A stretch of DNA of 64,000 nucleotides. It comes from Marixanthomonas ophiurae (GTDB lineage Bacteria > Bacteroidota > Bacteroidia > Flavobacteriales > Flavobacteriaceae). Within the stretch, counting starts at the first letter, position 1, and each line of letters starts with the position of its first letter. The stretch is from assembly GCF_003413745.1 (NCBI RefSeq), contig NZ_QVID01000002.1, positions 372,001 through 436,000 of the forward strand. The letters run 5' to 3'. The notes under the pieces are model-generated. The model ran no database searches and was not told where the DNA came from. It saw only the letters and a list, made by a program, of their open reading frames with translations. The position numbers and the translations under genes were made by a program. Positions 18,618-27,293 of the stretch are shown here, piece after piece.

Positions 18618-20006
18618 ATGACATTGATAAAATCTATTTCGGGAATACGTGGAACCATTGGCGGTTCGCAAGGTGAAAATTTAACTCCAATTGATGCTGT
18701 AAAGTATGCAGCAGCTTATGGCAGTTGGGTAAAAAAACAACGACAAAAAGAAGAATACCGTGTAGTTGTTGGGCGTGATGCACGTATTTCGGGAGAGATG
18801 GTACAACAATTAGTAATGAACACACTAGTGGGTATGGGAATCCACGTAATTGATCTTAATTTATCAACTACCCCAACAGTTGAAATGGCAGTAATGATGG
18901 AACACGCCGATGGTGGAATTATTTTAACGGCAAGTCATAACCCAAAACAATGGAATGCGCTTAAATTACTAAATAAAGATGGTGAGTTTTTAAATGCTGA
19001 AGCTGGACAAGAAATATTGAATATTGCTGAAGCCGAAAACATCAATTTCTCTGAAGTAGATGATTTAGGAAAAATAACTACCAACGATGCATATATAGAC
19101 TTACATATTGATGAGATACTAGAATTACCTCTGGTAAATACTTCAGCTATTAAAAAAGCAAACCTTAAAGTGGTTGTCGACGGTGTCAACTCAACTGGAG
19201 GAATTGCAATCCCGTTGCTACTTAAAGCGTTGGGCGTTCAAACAGTCGAGTTATTCTGTGAACCAACGGGTGAGTTTCCACATAATCCAGAGCCTTTAAA
19301 AGAGCATTTAACTGATTTGATGGAGAAAGTAGTGAACGAAAATGCTGATTTTGGTATTGTGGTAGATCCCGATGTAGATAGATTGGCTTTTGTAGATGAA
19401 AAAGGCGAAATGTTTGGTGAAGAATATACCTTGGTTGCTGTTGCCGATTATGTGCTTCAGCACAACCCTGGAAACACGGTAAGCAATATGTCTTCTTCTC
19501 GTGCCTTACGAGATGTTACTGAAAAACACAACGGAACGTATACGGCAAGTGCTGTGGGTGAAGTAAATGTGGTTCAGAAAATGAAAGACACCAAAGCCGT
19601 TATTGGAGGCGAAGGAAATGGCGGTATTATTTATCCAGAATTACACTACGGAAGGGATAGCTTGGTTGGAGTCGCTCTATTTTTGAGTCACTTAGCCGAA
19701 GAAAAAATTTCAGTAAGTGAACTCAGAACACGCTATCCATCCTATTATATGAGTAAGAAGAAAATTGAGCTAACGCCTCAATTAGATGTAGATAAAATTC
19801 TGAAATCAATTGAAAGTAAATATGCTTCAGAAGAAATTAATACGCTTGACGGGGTTAAAATAGATTTTGCTGAAAATTGGGTTCACCTTAGAAAATCGAA
19901 CACGGAGCCTATTATTAGAATTTATACAGAAGGGCCTTCACAAAAAGATGCCGATACTTTAGCAGATCGCTTTATTACAGAAATTAAGGCAGTAGCAGAG
20001 AATTAA
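18618..20006 (+). CDS. glmM: Phosphoglucosamine mutase
   Basis: 462 residues. The phosphoserine loop reads TASHNPKQWNALKLLN near residue 100, with Ser of TASHNP as the phosphorylated catalytic residue. The metal-binding loop DPDVDRLAF lies near residue 252, a GEGNGGIIYP sugar loop near 334, and the phosphate-binding RKSNTEPIIRIY near 421. The start (MTLIKSISGIRGTIGG) is the usual GlmM N-terminus. It converts glucosamine-6-phosphate to glucosamine-1-phosphate for UDP-GlcNAc synthesis, which also feeds the capsule sugars encoded further right. Phosphomannomutase activity cannot be excluded in Bacteroidota homologues. Confidence 0.9.
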   Translation: MTLIKSISGIRGTIGGSQGENLTPIDAVKYAAAYGSWVKKQRQKEEYRVVVGRDARISGEMVQQLVMNTLVGMGIHVIDLNLSTTPTVEMAVMMEHADGGIILTASHNPKQWNALKLLNKDGEFLNAEAGQEILNIAEAENINFSEVDDLGKITTNDAYIDLHIDEILELPLVNTSAIKKANLKVVVDGVNSTGGIAIPLLLKALGVQTVELFCEPTGEFPHNPEPLKEHLTDLMEKVVNENADFGIVVDPDVDRLAFVDEKGEMFGEEYTLVAVADYVLQHNPGNTVSNMSSSRALRDVTEKHNGTYTASAVGEVNVVQKMKDTKAVIGGEGNGGIIYPELHYGRDSLVGVALFLSHLAEEKISVSELRTRYPSYYMSKKKIELTPQLDVDKILKSIESKYASEEINTLDGVKIDFAENWVHLRKSNTEPIIRIYTEGPSQKDADTLADRFITEIKAVAEN

Positions 20007-20009
20007 TGG

Positions 20010-20882
20010 CTACTGAATGCGGTGCTTCCAGCGTTTATGCGACCAGAGGTAAAACTCTGGTTGCTCTTTAATTTGATTTTCAATCTCCGTTAAAAACATT
20101 CGGGTAATTTCAAAACCAGGGTATTCTTTTGGGTTTTCTGCAAGCAATTCAAAAGAAGCTTTATAGTAGCCCCTTTTTACTTTTTTAATCTTCAAGTAAA
20201 CAGCTGCGAAGTCTAGTCTTTTAGCAAGTTCTTCGGTACCAGTAAAAACAGGAACATCAATACCCATAAACGTATCACGATGTTTGTAGGCATTCTTTTT
20301 AGGGGATTGATCCGAAAGAATTAGTGCTGCTGAGTTTATATTTTTTTTCGAATTCCTAAAAAGTAAGGGTACAATTTTTTTGTTCGTGATTGTTTCAGCC
20401 CCAAAACGCCCACGAATATTTTTTACGAGGGTATCAAAATAGGGATTGTCTAGTTTTTTGTAAACAGCATAACTCTTATGGTTAATGTGGCTTGGTAAAA
20501 TAAAACTCCATTCCCAACTAGCGTAATGGCCACACATTAAGAGAAAGCTTTTATCTTTTTCATACAATTGTTGTAACATTTCAATATTTTCAAACTGAAA
20601 GCGTTTTCGGATTTCTTTTTCTGAAATGGTAAGACTCTTTATAGTTTCAAAAATAATATCACATAAATGCTTGTAAAAGCCTTTGGCTATACGATTTATT
20701 TCTTCCGGAGAATGGTCTGGAAAAACGAGATTTAAGTTGTTTTTAACTACTTTTTTTCGGTAGCCAATTATATAATATGTAATTATGTACAGCGCTGACG
20801 ATTTGATATATAATAGCCACATGGGTAGGATAGAAACTAGCCAAAGTATGGGGTACAACAAATAATAAAGTAGCCTTTGCAT
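20010..20882 (-). CDS. LpxL/HtrB-type lysophospholipid or lipid A acyltransferase
   Basis: 290 residues from the ATG at 20882 (MQRLLYYLLYPILWL), beginning with a membrane anchor. The acyltransferase H-x4-D/E site reads CGHYASWEWS near residue 115. Downstream segments (SDQSPKKNAYKHRDTFMG, then PVFTGTEELAKRL) match the LpxL/LpxM family, as does the closing LWSHKRWKHR. It would add a secondary acyl chain to lipid A at the inner membrane. A longer start at 20963 is possible but would overlap the rhomboid gene and lie beyond the -7 box at 20897. Confidence 0.88.
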   Translation of the reverse strand: MQRLLYYLLYPILWLVSILPMWLLYIKSSALYIITYYIIGYRKKVVKNNLNLVFPDHSPEEINRIAKGFYKHLCDIIFETIKSLTISEKEIRKRFQFENIEMLQQLYEKDKSFLLMCGHYASWEWSFILPSHINHKSYAVYKKLDNPYFDTLVKNIRGRFGAETITNKKIVPLLFRNSKKNINSAALILSDQSPKKNAYKHRDTFMGIDVPVFTGTEELAKRLDFAAVYLKIKKVKRGYYKASFELLAENPKEYPGFEITRMFLTEIENQIKEQPEFYLWSHKRWKHRIQ

Positions 20883-20896
20883 ATGTGGTTTTACCG

Positions 20897-20925
20897 CAAA
20901 ACTAACTAATTTTATTGCATAACAA
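20897..20925 (-). promoter_or_regulatory. Promoter of the LpxL-type gene
   Basis: Minus strand TAGTTTTG (20897-20904) with TTG (20923-20925) 18 bases upstream. It fits the ATG at 20882 and argues against the longer reading frame. Confidence 0.5.
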
Positions 20926-20948
20926 CCGTTTAATTTTACTGAAAAGAC

Positions 20949-21599
20949 ATGCCAGAACTTCATATTGCAACCATTATAATCATTGCAGCCAATGTAATTA
21001 TCTCAATAAAAGGCTTTAATGATTTTTCTTTTTTTGAAAAGTATAAATTCAATATAGCCGGAATACGTCGTGGAGAACAAATACGAATGGCAAGTTCGGG
21101 TTTCTTACATGCAGATTGGTCGCATTTATTTTTTAATATGTTTACCCTATTCTTTTTTGCCAATGTGGTTATTAATTCCGTTGGGGTTATCAAGTTTGTA
21201 TTGATCTATTTGGCAAGTTTGATTGTAGGAAATCTGCTGTCGTACTTTTTTCATAAAGACGAATACCATTACAGTGCAGTAGGAGCAAGTGGTGCGGTTA
21301 CGGGTGTTTTATATTCGGCTATCTTGTTTTATCCCGATATGGGATTGTACCTGTTTTTTATTCCAATCGCCATTCCTGCTTGGATTTTTGGTATCCTGTA
21401 TTTACTGTATTCTATCTACGGAATGAAAAGTAGATTAGGAAATATTGGTCACGATGCACACTTTGGCGGGGCTATTGCAGGGTATGTATTAACGATTGCT
21501 TTTGCACCTATATTATTGCAAACGCAATTGTGGATTGTTGCCGTATTGGCCATTCCTATTATTTTATTATTTGTATTACATAAACTCGGAAAAATTTAA
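20949..21599 (+). CDS. Rhomboid-family intramembrane serine protease
   Basis: 216 residues with six predicted membrane helices. The catalytic Ser lies in GASGAVTG near residue 116 and the catalytic His in HDAHFGGAIAGY near residue 170. HADWSHLFFNMFTLFFFANV near residue 53 is the conserved rhomboid L1/TM2 region. It cleaves membrane proteins within the bilayer; the targets are unknown. It is divergent from the acyltransferase gene and is followed after 11 bases by the SIMPL-domain gene, so these two may share a transcript. Confidence 0.92.
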   Translation: MPELHIATIIIIAANVIISIKGFNDFSFFEKYKFNIAGIRRGEQIRMASSGFLHADWSHLFFNMFTLFFFANVVINSVGVIKFVLIYLASLIVGNLLSYFFHKDEYHYSAVGASGAVTGVLYSAILFYPDMGLYLFFIPIAIPAWIFGILYLLYSIYGMKSRLGNIGHDAHFGGAIAGYVLTIAFAPILLQTQLWIVAVLAIPIILLFVLHKLGKI

Positions 21600-21610
21600 A
21601 AAAGAACATT

Positions 21611-22300
21611 ATGAAAAAAACATTTCAAATTTTAGTTATTCTCTTAACAACAACTATGATGACACACGCTCAAAATACAGCAACACCTACGGTATCGGTT
21701 ACTGGCGAAGGGATTATAAATACGGTTCCAGATGAAGCTAATATTGATATCCGTGTAGAAAATACAGGAAAAGATGCTACCATAATTAAACAAGAAAATG
21801 ACCGTACGGTTTCAAAAGTATTGTCATTCATAAAGAAAATGGGTATCGATGAAAAAGATGTAAGGACAGAATACATTCGATTGAACAAAAATTACGACTA
21901 TAATAGTAAGACCTATAATTATAGTGCTAACCAAGCAATTTCAATTAAGTTGAAAGATCTTTCAAAATATGAAGATTTAATGAATGGCTTATTACAAAGT
22001 GGCATTAACCGTATTGATGGAGTAAGTTTTTCGGCTTCAAATGAAGATGAACTAAAAGCGCAAGCTAGAAAGAAAGCAGTTGAAAATGCTAAAATGAAAG
22101 CAGAAGAATATGCTAGTGCTCTTAATCAATCAATAGGGAAAGCGGTAATGATTAGTGAGTTTCAACAACCTGATTACCCACAACCAAGAATGTACAAGTC
22201 GGCTATGATGGAAAGTGATTCTTCTGGTGGGCAACAACCTATCGCTCCAGGAGGAATTAAATTAAAGACGACTGTTAACGTAAGTTTTTTATTAAACTAA
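21611..22300 (+). CDS. Periplasmic SIMPL-domain (DUF541) protein
   Basis: 229 residues with a signal peptide (MKKTFQILVILLTTTMMTHAQ). The mature protein starts with VSVTGEGIINTVPDEANIDI, the opening strand of the SIMPL/DUF541 domain. It also has the family's internal KARKKAVENAKMKAEEYA-type helix near residue 155 and the closing KTTVNVSFLL strand. Family members (for example BP26) form periplasmic oligomers of uncertain function. It lies 11 bases after the rhomboid gene and ends at a bidirectional terminator. Confidence 0.88.
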   Translation: MKKTFQILVILLTTTMMTHAQNTATPTVSVTGEGIINTVPDEANIDIRVENTGKDATIIKQENDRTVSKVLSFIKKMGIDEKDVRTEYIRLNKNYDYNSKTYNYSANQAISIKLKDLSKYEDLMNGLLQSGINRIDGVSFSASNEDELKAQARKKAVENAKMKAEEYASALNQSIGKAVMISEFQQPDYPQPRMYKSAMMESDSSGGQQPIAPGGIKLKTTVNVSFLLN

Positions 22301-22321
22301 ACTAATAAACATTTCACATAA

Positions 22322-22357
22322 AAAAACCTTCACAATTTTTAAATTGTGAAGGTTTTT
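22322..22357. terminator. Bidirectional terminator
   Basis: A perfect 17-bp inverted repeat (22322-22338 and 22341-22357) centred on CCTTCACAATT, with A runs on the left and T runs on the right. It can end both the SIMPL gene (plus) and the convergent thioredoxin gene (minus). Confidence 0.92.
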
Positions 22358-22376
22358 ACTTTGTAATACTATTGTA

Positions 22377-23507
22377 CTAGTTGGTGTCTTCGTTTCCTAG
22401 TAGAGACTCCATCTTAGTTCCAAGAGCAGCGCCACGAAGGTTTTTATCAATGATTTTTCCGTTCTCATCTAATAAAAATGTAGCTGGGATAGCACGCACA
22501 TTATACGCTCTTGCAATTGGATCTTGCCAAAATTGTAAGTTAGATATGTGATGCCAATCCATATTATCATCGGCGATAGCTTTTATCCATTTGTCTTTTT
22601 GGCCTTTACGATCCAAGGAAACACTAATAATGTTTAATCCTTTATCGTGATACTTTTCATACACTTTAACCACATTTGGGTTCTCTACTCGACAAGGCTT
22701 ACACCAAGACGCCCAAAAGTCAATAATCGTATATTTTCCTAACGCATCTTTTAAAGCAAGGGTTTCACCTTCTGGAGTTGGACCACTAAAATCTGGTGCC
22801 GCAGACCCAATATCTACTTTTTTAGCATTTTTAATCATAGCTTCTACCTGTTTTACTATAGGAGAAGCAGCTACTTTAGGCGATAGGTTATCAATTACTT
22901 CACTAGCTTCTTGAGCGGTCATTTCTTTGCGAGTTATCATTTCAGAAAGAAGCATAACAGAGAATAAAGAGTTTTTGTTACTTTTTATAAAATCTTTTTT
23001 TAACTCAGTTTCTTGTTTAGTTAGTGCTAAATTTTCTTCTTGAATCCTTTTTACGGTAGCCGCATCACCACTCGCTTGAGCCTTTCTAAATTCTTCAATA
23101 TCAGCTTGCTTTTTTTCATTGATCCCGCGCATTTCTTCAGAAAAACTTTTAAATGCTTCATTTTGTTTTCCTCCAGTAACAAAAGAAGATCCAATACTGT
23201 CTTTATAAAGTGTAGCTTTCATATCTACATTTTCTGGAAAATATACAATATTAGCTCTCACACCATTAACGGTAAGATAATTAACAGATAGACTGTCACT
23301 TTTAGGGTATGTTCCCTCAAACTTGCCATCCATTATAGTAAGGGTATCAATTACCTTGGGTTGATTGCTATTTTTTATACTGTACACGTATATATCTGTA
23401 CTATCTTTAAAATTGCTGGCGGTACCTTTTAAGGTATAAGTGTTGCTATCTCCAGCGCAAGAAGTTAAAAGTATTGCTGTAAGTAATGTGAATAATATTC
23501 GTCTCAT
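22377..23507 (-). CDS. TlpA/ResA-like thiol-disulfide oxidoreductase lipoprotein (DUF4369 + thioredoxin)
   Basis: 376 residues from MRRILFTLLTAILLTSCAGD, a signal peptide with lipobox Cys. A longer frame starting 19 codons upstream would bury the signal peptide and was rejected. The N-terminal region (YTLKGTASNFKDSTDIYVY) is a DUF4369 beta domain. A charged helical linker follows at about 110-200. The C-terminal AhpC/TSA-type thioredoxin domain has WASWCKPCRVENP near residue 267 and a cis-Pro loop RAIPATFLLDENG. It is likely a reductase in the periplasm, anchored to a membrane by its lipid. Confidence 0.9.
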   Translation of the reverse strand: MRRILFTLLTAILLTSCAGDSNTYTLKGTASNFKDSTDIYVYSIKNSNQPKVIDTLTIMDGKFEGTYPKSDSLSVNYLTVNGVRANIVYFPENVDMKATLYKDSIGSSFVTGGKQNEAFKSFSEEMRGINEKKQADIEEFRKAQASGDAATVKRIQEENLALTKQETELKKDFIKSNKNSLFSVMLLSEMITRKEMTAQEASEVIDNLSPKVAASPIVKQVEAMIKNAKKVDIGSAAPDFSGPTPEGETLALKDALGKYTIIDFWASWCKPCRVENPNVVKVYEKYHDKGLNIISVSLDRKGQKDKWIKAIADDNMDWHHISNLQFWQDPIARAYNVRAIPATFLLDENGKIIDKNLRGAALGTKMESLLGNEDTN

Positions 23508-23527
23508 AATAGGTATATTTGTAAACG

Positions 23528-23535
23528 CAAAAATA
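23528..23535 (-). promoter_or_regulatory. -7 box TATTTTTG for the TlpA-like gene
   Basis: TAnnTTTG match 20 bases upstream of the ATG at 23507. It supports that start over the longer frame. No TTG is seen at the standard spacing. Confidence 0.45.
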
Positions 23536-23659
23536 ACAGTATTTGTTTCTGAAAAAAAATGCAATTCTCAAATTATTGTTAATTTGTTAAAACGAAGACT
23601 CTTTATAGAAATAAAATTATAATTTAGAATAAAATACCAGAACGGTTAATTAGTTGAAA

Positions 23660-26032
23660 ATGAAAACACAAGACAGCGAATTTCCTTTAAAGATACAAGT
23701 GAGCTTTAGCAAGCTTTTTAATAAGTATCGTGCTCATCTGGATGCTCCTCAAAGAATGATTAGGGAGCGTGCAAAAGCGGTACTGGAAATAGCTGAAAAG
23801 TATCCCATTTTAGAAGAAGGTATTACCACCAAAGCTGAATTTGAGAAGTATGATGAACAAATAGATGTTATTCTAGATGAGTTGTTTTCTTCCTTATTGC
23901 AGGAAAATGAAATAAAACTGGCAACTGTACCTTTTCAAGAATTTGTTTTTAAATCGTCAAAACGATATAAAGATATTATCCTGGCAGCTGGAAAAGAATA
24001 TAAACCGCAGCTTTACAATTTCGATGATGATTATACATACATAATGAGTTGTAGCATTATTTTAAATGTTTATTATGGATATAATGTAGATTTTAAAAGC
24101 CCGTTATATTATAAAATACCAGATGAGGAAGGTGTTAATCATACGTACCGTATTCTATATAATGGTGATTTTGTTGATTTAATACCAACTGATAAGGCGA
24201 AAGACATTACTAAAGAAGATGTTGAAGAGTTGCTAGATGGGTTTGACAATATTGCACTTTGGAAAGAAAAATTCCCTCCTGGAAGTTGGATTTTTAAAGG
24301 CTTTGTAATTGCCAATATGTTCGATGTTACCTTAGATGCATCTATTTCGGACTTTAAATCCAATTTATTACGGAATAATCCCGAAACTGAAAATAACACT
24401 AACACGTTTGAATCTATTTTCAAATCTATTTTTCAACTTCAGGAACTTAAAATTGGTTTTTCAGAATTTAATGAAGAAGATCAGTTATTCGAAAAGTTCA
24501 TCTTTAAGAATGTCGATAGTTTCATTTTAAATGATAAAGACAAACAACATTGCCAAACAGCACTTTGCGATGCATCATATTACAAACTTTTTAAACAGAA
24601 AGAGTTTTATTGTATATCGAATGTACCGAAATATCGTAAACTATATCCCGATAATATTTTATATAAAAAATTAATGGATCAAGGTATTAAAAGTGCCATT
24701 TTAGCATCCATAGTTAATAAAGAAGATAAAGTGTTAGGGATTTTAGAGCTAGTATCCCCAAATATAAATGACCTTAACTCTATAAATGCCAACAAGCTAC
24801 ATACGGTTATGCCATTTTTAGTAGATTCAGTAGTACGTGGAAAAAAACAAATTGAAAATAAACTTGAATTAATTATTCAAGAAGAATGCACTTCATTGCA
24901 TCCTAGTGTCCATTGGAAATTTAGAAAAGAAGCTAAGCGATATTTGAACCAAATTACACAAGGAAACCCAACTTATTTTAAAGAGGTTGTTTTTGAAGAT
25001 GTACATCCATTATATGGACAAATAGATGTTAAAGGCTCTTCAGAAGCCAGAAACAATGCAACTATTAAAGACTTAATACTTCAATTAAAACAAGTTAAGG
25101 AAATTATTAATAAAATAAATAATCTTGAACCGCTTCCTATATACGAACATTTGGAATTTAGAATTTCAAATTACCTTACAGAGCTTAAAGAAGGCTTACA
25201 AGTAGATAGTGAGCGTCAAGTATTGAAGTTTTTAAGAACTGAAATAATTCCTCTTTTTAAACATTTAAGTGGTAAAAGTGAAAACTTAGAGAATTTAATT
25301 AAAGATTATCAAAAACAAGTAAACGATAATAGTGGTCTAATTTATAAGCATAGAAAAGACTATGATGACGCTGTAATGATTATTAATAAGCGTATGGCCT
25401 CAATTATTGATAAAAAACAATTAGAAGCCCAAGAAATGTACCCACATTACTTTGAACGTTTTAAAACTGATGGGGTAGAGCATAATTTGTACATAGGTGA
25501 AGCCATTACCAAACATAAAAGTTTTAACAAAGTATATTTATATAATTTGAGATTGTGGCAATTGCAGGTAATGTGCGAAATGGAAAATAGTTATTATAAA
25601 CTTAAAGAGCAGTTACCCGTACAATTAAATGTCGCCTCCATGATTTTAGCTTTTAACGGATCGTTATCGCTTCGGTTTAGAATGGACGAAAAACGTTTTG
25701 ATGTTGATGGAACCTACAATGCTCGTTACGAAGTTGTAAAAAAACGAGTTGATAAAGCCAATATTAAAGGCACTGAAGAACGCGTTACTCAAGAAGGTAA
25801 AATCGTTATTATTTACTCGCAGAGAGAAGATGAAAAAGAGTATTTAAAATACATATCATTCCTTCAGCATAAAAAACAGTTGGATAAAGATGTTGAAATA
25901 GTTGAACTAGAAGACCTCCAGGGGGTTACAGGTCTAAAAGCTATACGGGTTAGTGTGTTGTATTCTAAAAGCAAAGACAATAAAAAAGAATACTATACCT
26001 ACAATGATTTAATTTCAGAAATTAACAATTAA
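23660..26032 (+). CDS. Large GAF-domain-like cytoplasmic protein
   Basis: 790 residues from the ATG at 23660; a TTG two codons upstream is an alternative. The segment around residues 255-400 (including YCISNVPKYRKLYPD and SAILASIVNKEDKVLGILELVS) resembles a GAF sensor domain. The first 60 residues (KLFNKYRAHLDAPQRMIRERAKAVLE) and a long helical middle (about 400-560) match no domain I can name. No membrane segment or catalytic motif is seen. Similar proteins are common in Flavobacteriaceae and uncharacterised. Its stop codon overlaps the convergent HD/Pycsar-like gene. Confidence 0.65.
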   Translation: MKTQDSEFPLKIQVSFSKLFNKYRAHLDAPQRMIRERAKAVLEIAEKYPILEEGITTKAEFEKYDEQIDVILDELFSSLLQENEIKLATVPFQEFVFKSSKRYKDIILAAGKEYKPQLYNFDDDYTYIMSCSIILNVYYGYNVDFKSPLYYKIPDEEGVNHTYRILYNGDFVDLIPTDKAKDITKEDVEELLDGFDNIALWKEKFPPGSWIFKGFVIANMFDVTLDASISDFKSNLLRNNPETENNTNTFESIFKSIFQLQELKIGFSEFNEEDQLFEKFIFKNVDSFILNDKDKQHCQTALCDASYYKLFKQKEFYCISNVPKYRKLYPDNILYKKLMDQGIKSAILASIVNKEDKVLGILELVSPNINDLNSINANKLHTVMPFLVDSVVRGKKQIENKLELIIQEECTSLHPSVHWKFRKEAKRYLNQITQGNPTYFKEVVFEDVHPLYGQIDVKGSSEARNNATIKDLILQLKQVKEIINKINNLEPLPIYEHLEFRISNYLTELKEGLQVDSERQVLKFLRTEIIPLFKHLSGKSENLENLIKDYQKQVNDNSGLIYKHRKDYDDAVMIINKRMASIIDKKQLEAQEMYPHYFERFKTDGVEHNLYIGEAITKHKSFNKVYLYNLRLWQLQVMCEMENSYYKLKEQLPVQLNVASMILAFNGSLSLRFRMDEKRFDVDGTYNARYEVVKKRVDKANIKGTEERVTQEGKIVIIYSQREDEKEYLKYISFLQHKKQLDKDVEIVELEDLQGVTGLKAIRVSVLYSKSKDNKKEYYTYNDLISEINN

Positions 26033-27237
26033 GACATTCTTGAGCCGCCTAAGTAGAATGATAAAGCAAAGGCTAGAATTGAAATAATAGTACCTGTAAC
26101 AAATATGGTATAGGTCCATCTTAAAATTCGGTATTTTCTATCTAGTACTTTTCCTAAAAAGTATAAATCTTTGGTAAGAGAAGAATATACATAATTTCGG
26201 TCTTTTAATAATTCATCCATAGCCCATTCATATTCTGAAAGTTCCATACGGTGAAAATTTCCGAAGAAAGCCAGATTCACACTTTTATTTTCTACATCTT
26301 CCTTACTAAATTCGCCTCTAGTAACGTTAGGGCGCGTGGCTATAACCGATAGAATCATAGTAATAGCACTAAAAATTACAAATATGGCTGTTGGAATTAT
26401 TAAATAATCATTGGAAGGATTATCCAATTTTGAAAGTAAATTAGAGAGAACCAACGAAATGATAATAGCATTTACTGAAAGTAAGATATTAGCTTTAGTA
26501 TCGGCAATATCACTTAGTTTTATATGATTTCTAAGCGCAGTTCTATAAAAAGTTTGAATTCCACGATCTACACTTTTGTCCTTATACTTTGCTTTTAATT
26601 GCGCTTTAAGCTCTTCTTTTTTAATCTTCTTCTTAATCTTTTTATTTTTGTTAATTAAATCAGCAAGATTCTCTTGTTTAGTATGTTGCCAATTTTTTAA
26701 CGCATAAGGGGTATAAAACTTATGTTTATCGATGAGGAGTTCTATGTTTTCGTCTCGCCATTCTTGAGGGGTATAATTTCTAATGTTTTGAGCAATATAT
26801 TCTTGTCTTAAATACTCGCTGGCTTCTTCAAAATAGTCTTTCCCAAAATGCGAAGAGTCTGCATCTCGCATAATTTCTTCTAAATGGTCTTTTGGAGTTG
26901 TGTTTTTAAACTTGGTTGCCTTGATGCATTTTTCAACCCCTTCTATAATGTCTTTTTCAACATCTTTTGACTCCAAAAACTCACGGGCAATTTTTACGCT
27001 TTCTTCTTCGTGACCTTCACGTGTTTTAATGTATCCCGTGTCGTGTAATATGGCGGCCAATTTAAGAACGGTAGCATCTTTAACAGAAATTTGGGAGTCT
27101 TCAATAATTTCGTTTATACTTTTATAAACGCGTTTTGTGTGCGAATAGTTATGATAGACAAAGGTATTGGGTAATTTTTCCTTAAAAAGGTTAAGCACAA
27201 AATTATCCGCTGCTTCAATTATATCTTTATCGCTCAT
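26029..27237 (-). CDS. HD phosphohydrolase fused to a Pycsar-effector-type membrane domain
   Basis: 402 residues. The N-terminal HD domain shows VYHNYSHTKRVYKS near residue 29, LAAILHDTGYIKT near residue 66 and MRDADSSHFG near residue 124, the H...HD...D metal ligands. The C-terminal part (about 225-400) reads HIKLSDIADTKANILLSVNA followed by two membrane helices, then TRPNVTRGEF and two more hydrophobic stretches. This is the DUF5706/Pycsar effector (PycTM) pattern. In Pycsar defence that domain disrupts the membrane on sensing cCMP or cUMP. No nucleotide cyclase is adjacent, so a defence role is not shown. The HD domain could hydrolyse a nucleotide signal. Confidence 0.82.
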   Translation of the reverse strand: MSDKDIIEAADNFVLNLFKEKLPNTFVYHNYSHTKRVYKSINEIIEDSQISVKDATVLKLAAILHDTGYIKTREGHEEESVKIAREFLESKDVEKDIIEGVEKCIKATKFKNTTPKDHLEEIMRDADSSHFGKDYFEEASEYLRQEYIAQNIRNYTPQEWRDENIELLIDKHKFYTPYALKNWQHTKQENLADLINKNKKIKKKIKKEELKAQLKAKYKDKSVDRGIQTFYRTALRNHIKLSDIADTKANILLSVNAIIISLVLSNLLSKLDNPSNDYLIIPTAIFVIFSAITMILSVIATRPNVTRGEFSKEDVENKSVNLAFFGNFHRMELSEYEWAMDELLKDRNYVYSSLTKDLYFLGKVLDRKYRILRWTYTIFVTGTIISILAFALSFYLGGSRMS

Positions 27238-27293
27238 AAAAACTTCAGTTTTAAATATCCAAATTACTAAAAATACTACGCTTTAATTTGCTT

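Noticed and set aside
20883-20963. N-terminal extension of the LpxL-type acyltransferase
   Set aside because: The extra 27 codons overlap the divergent rhomboid gene and the -7 box. The ATG at 20882 directly precedes the normal membrane anchor.
26029-27237. A full Pycsar defence operon
   Set aside because: The effector-like domain is present, but neither neighbour is a nucleotide cyclase, so a complete system cannot be claimed.
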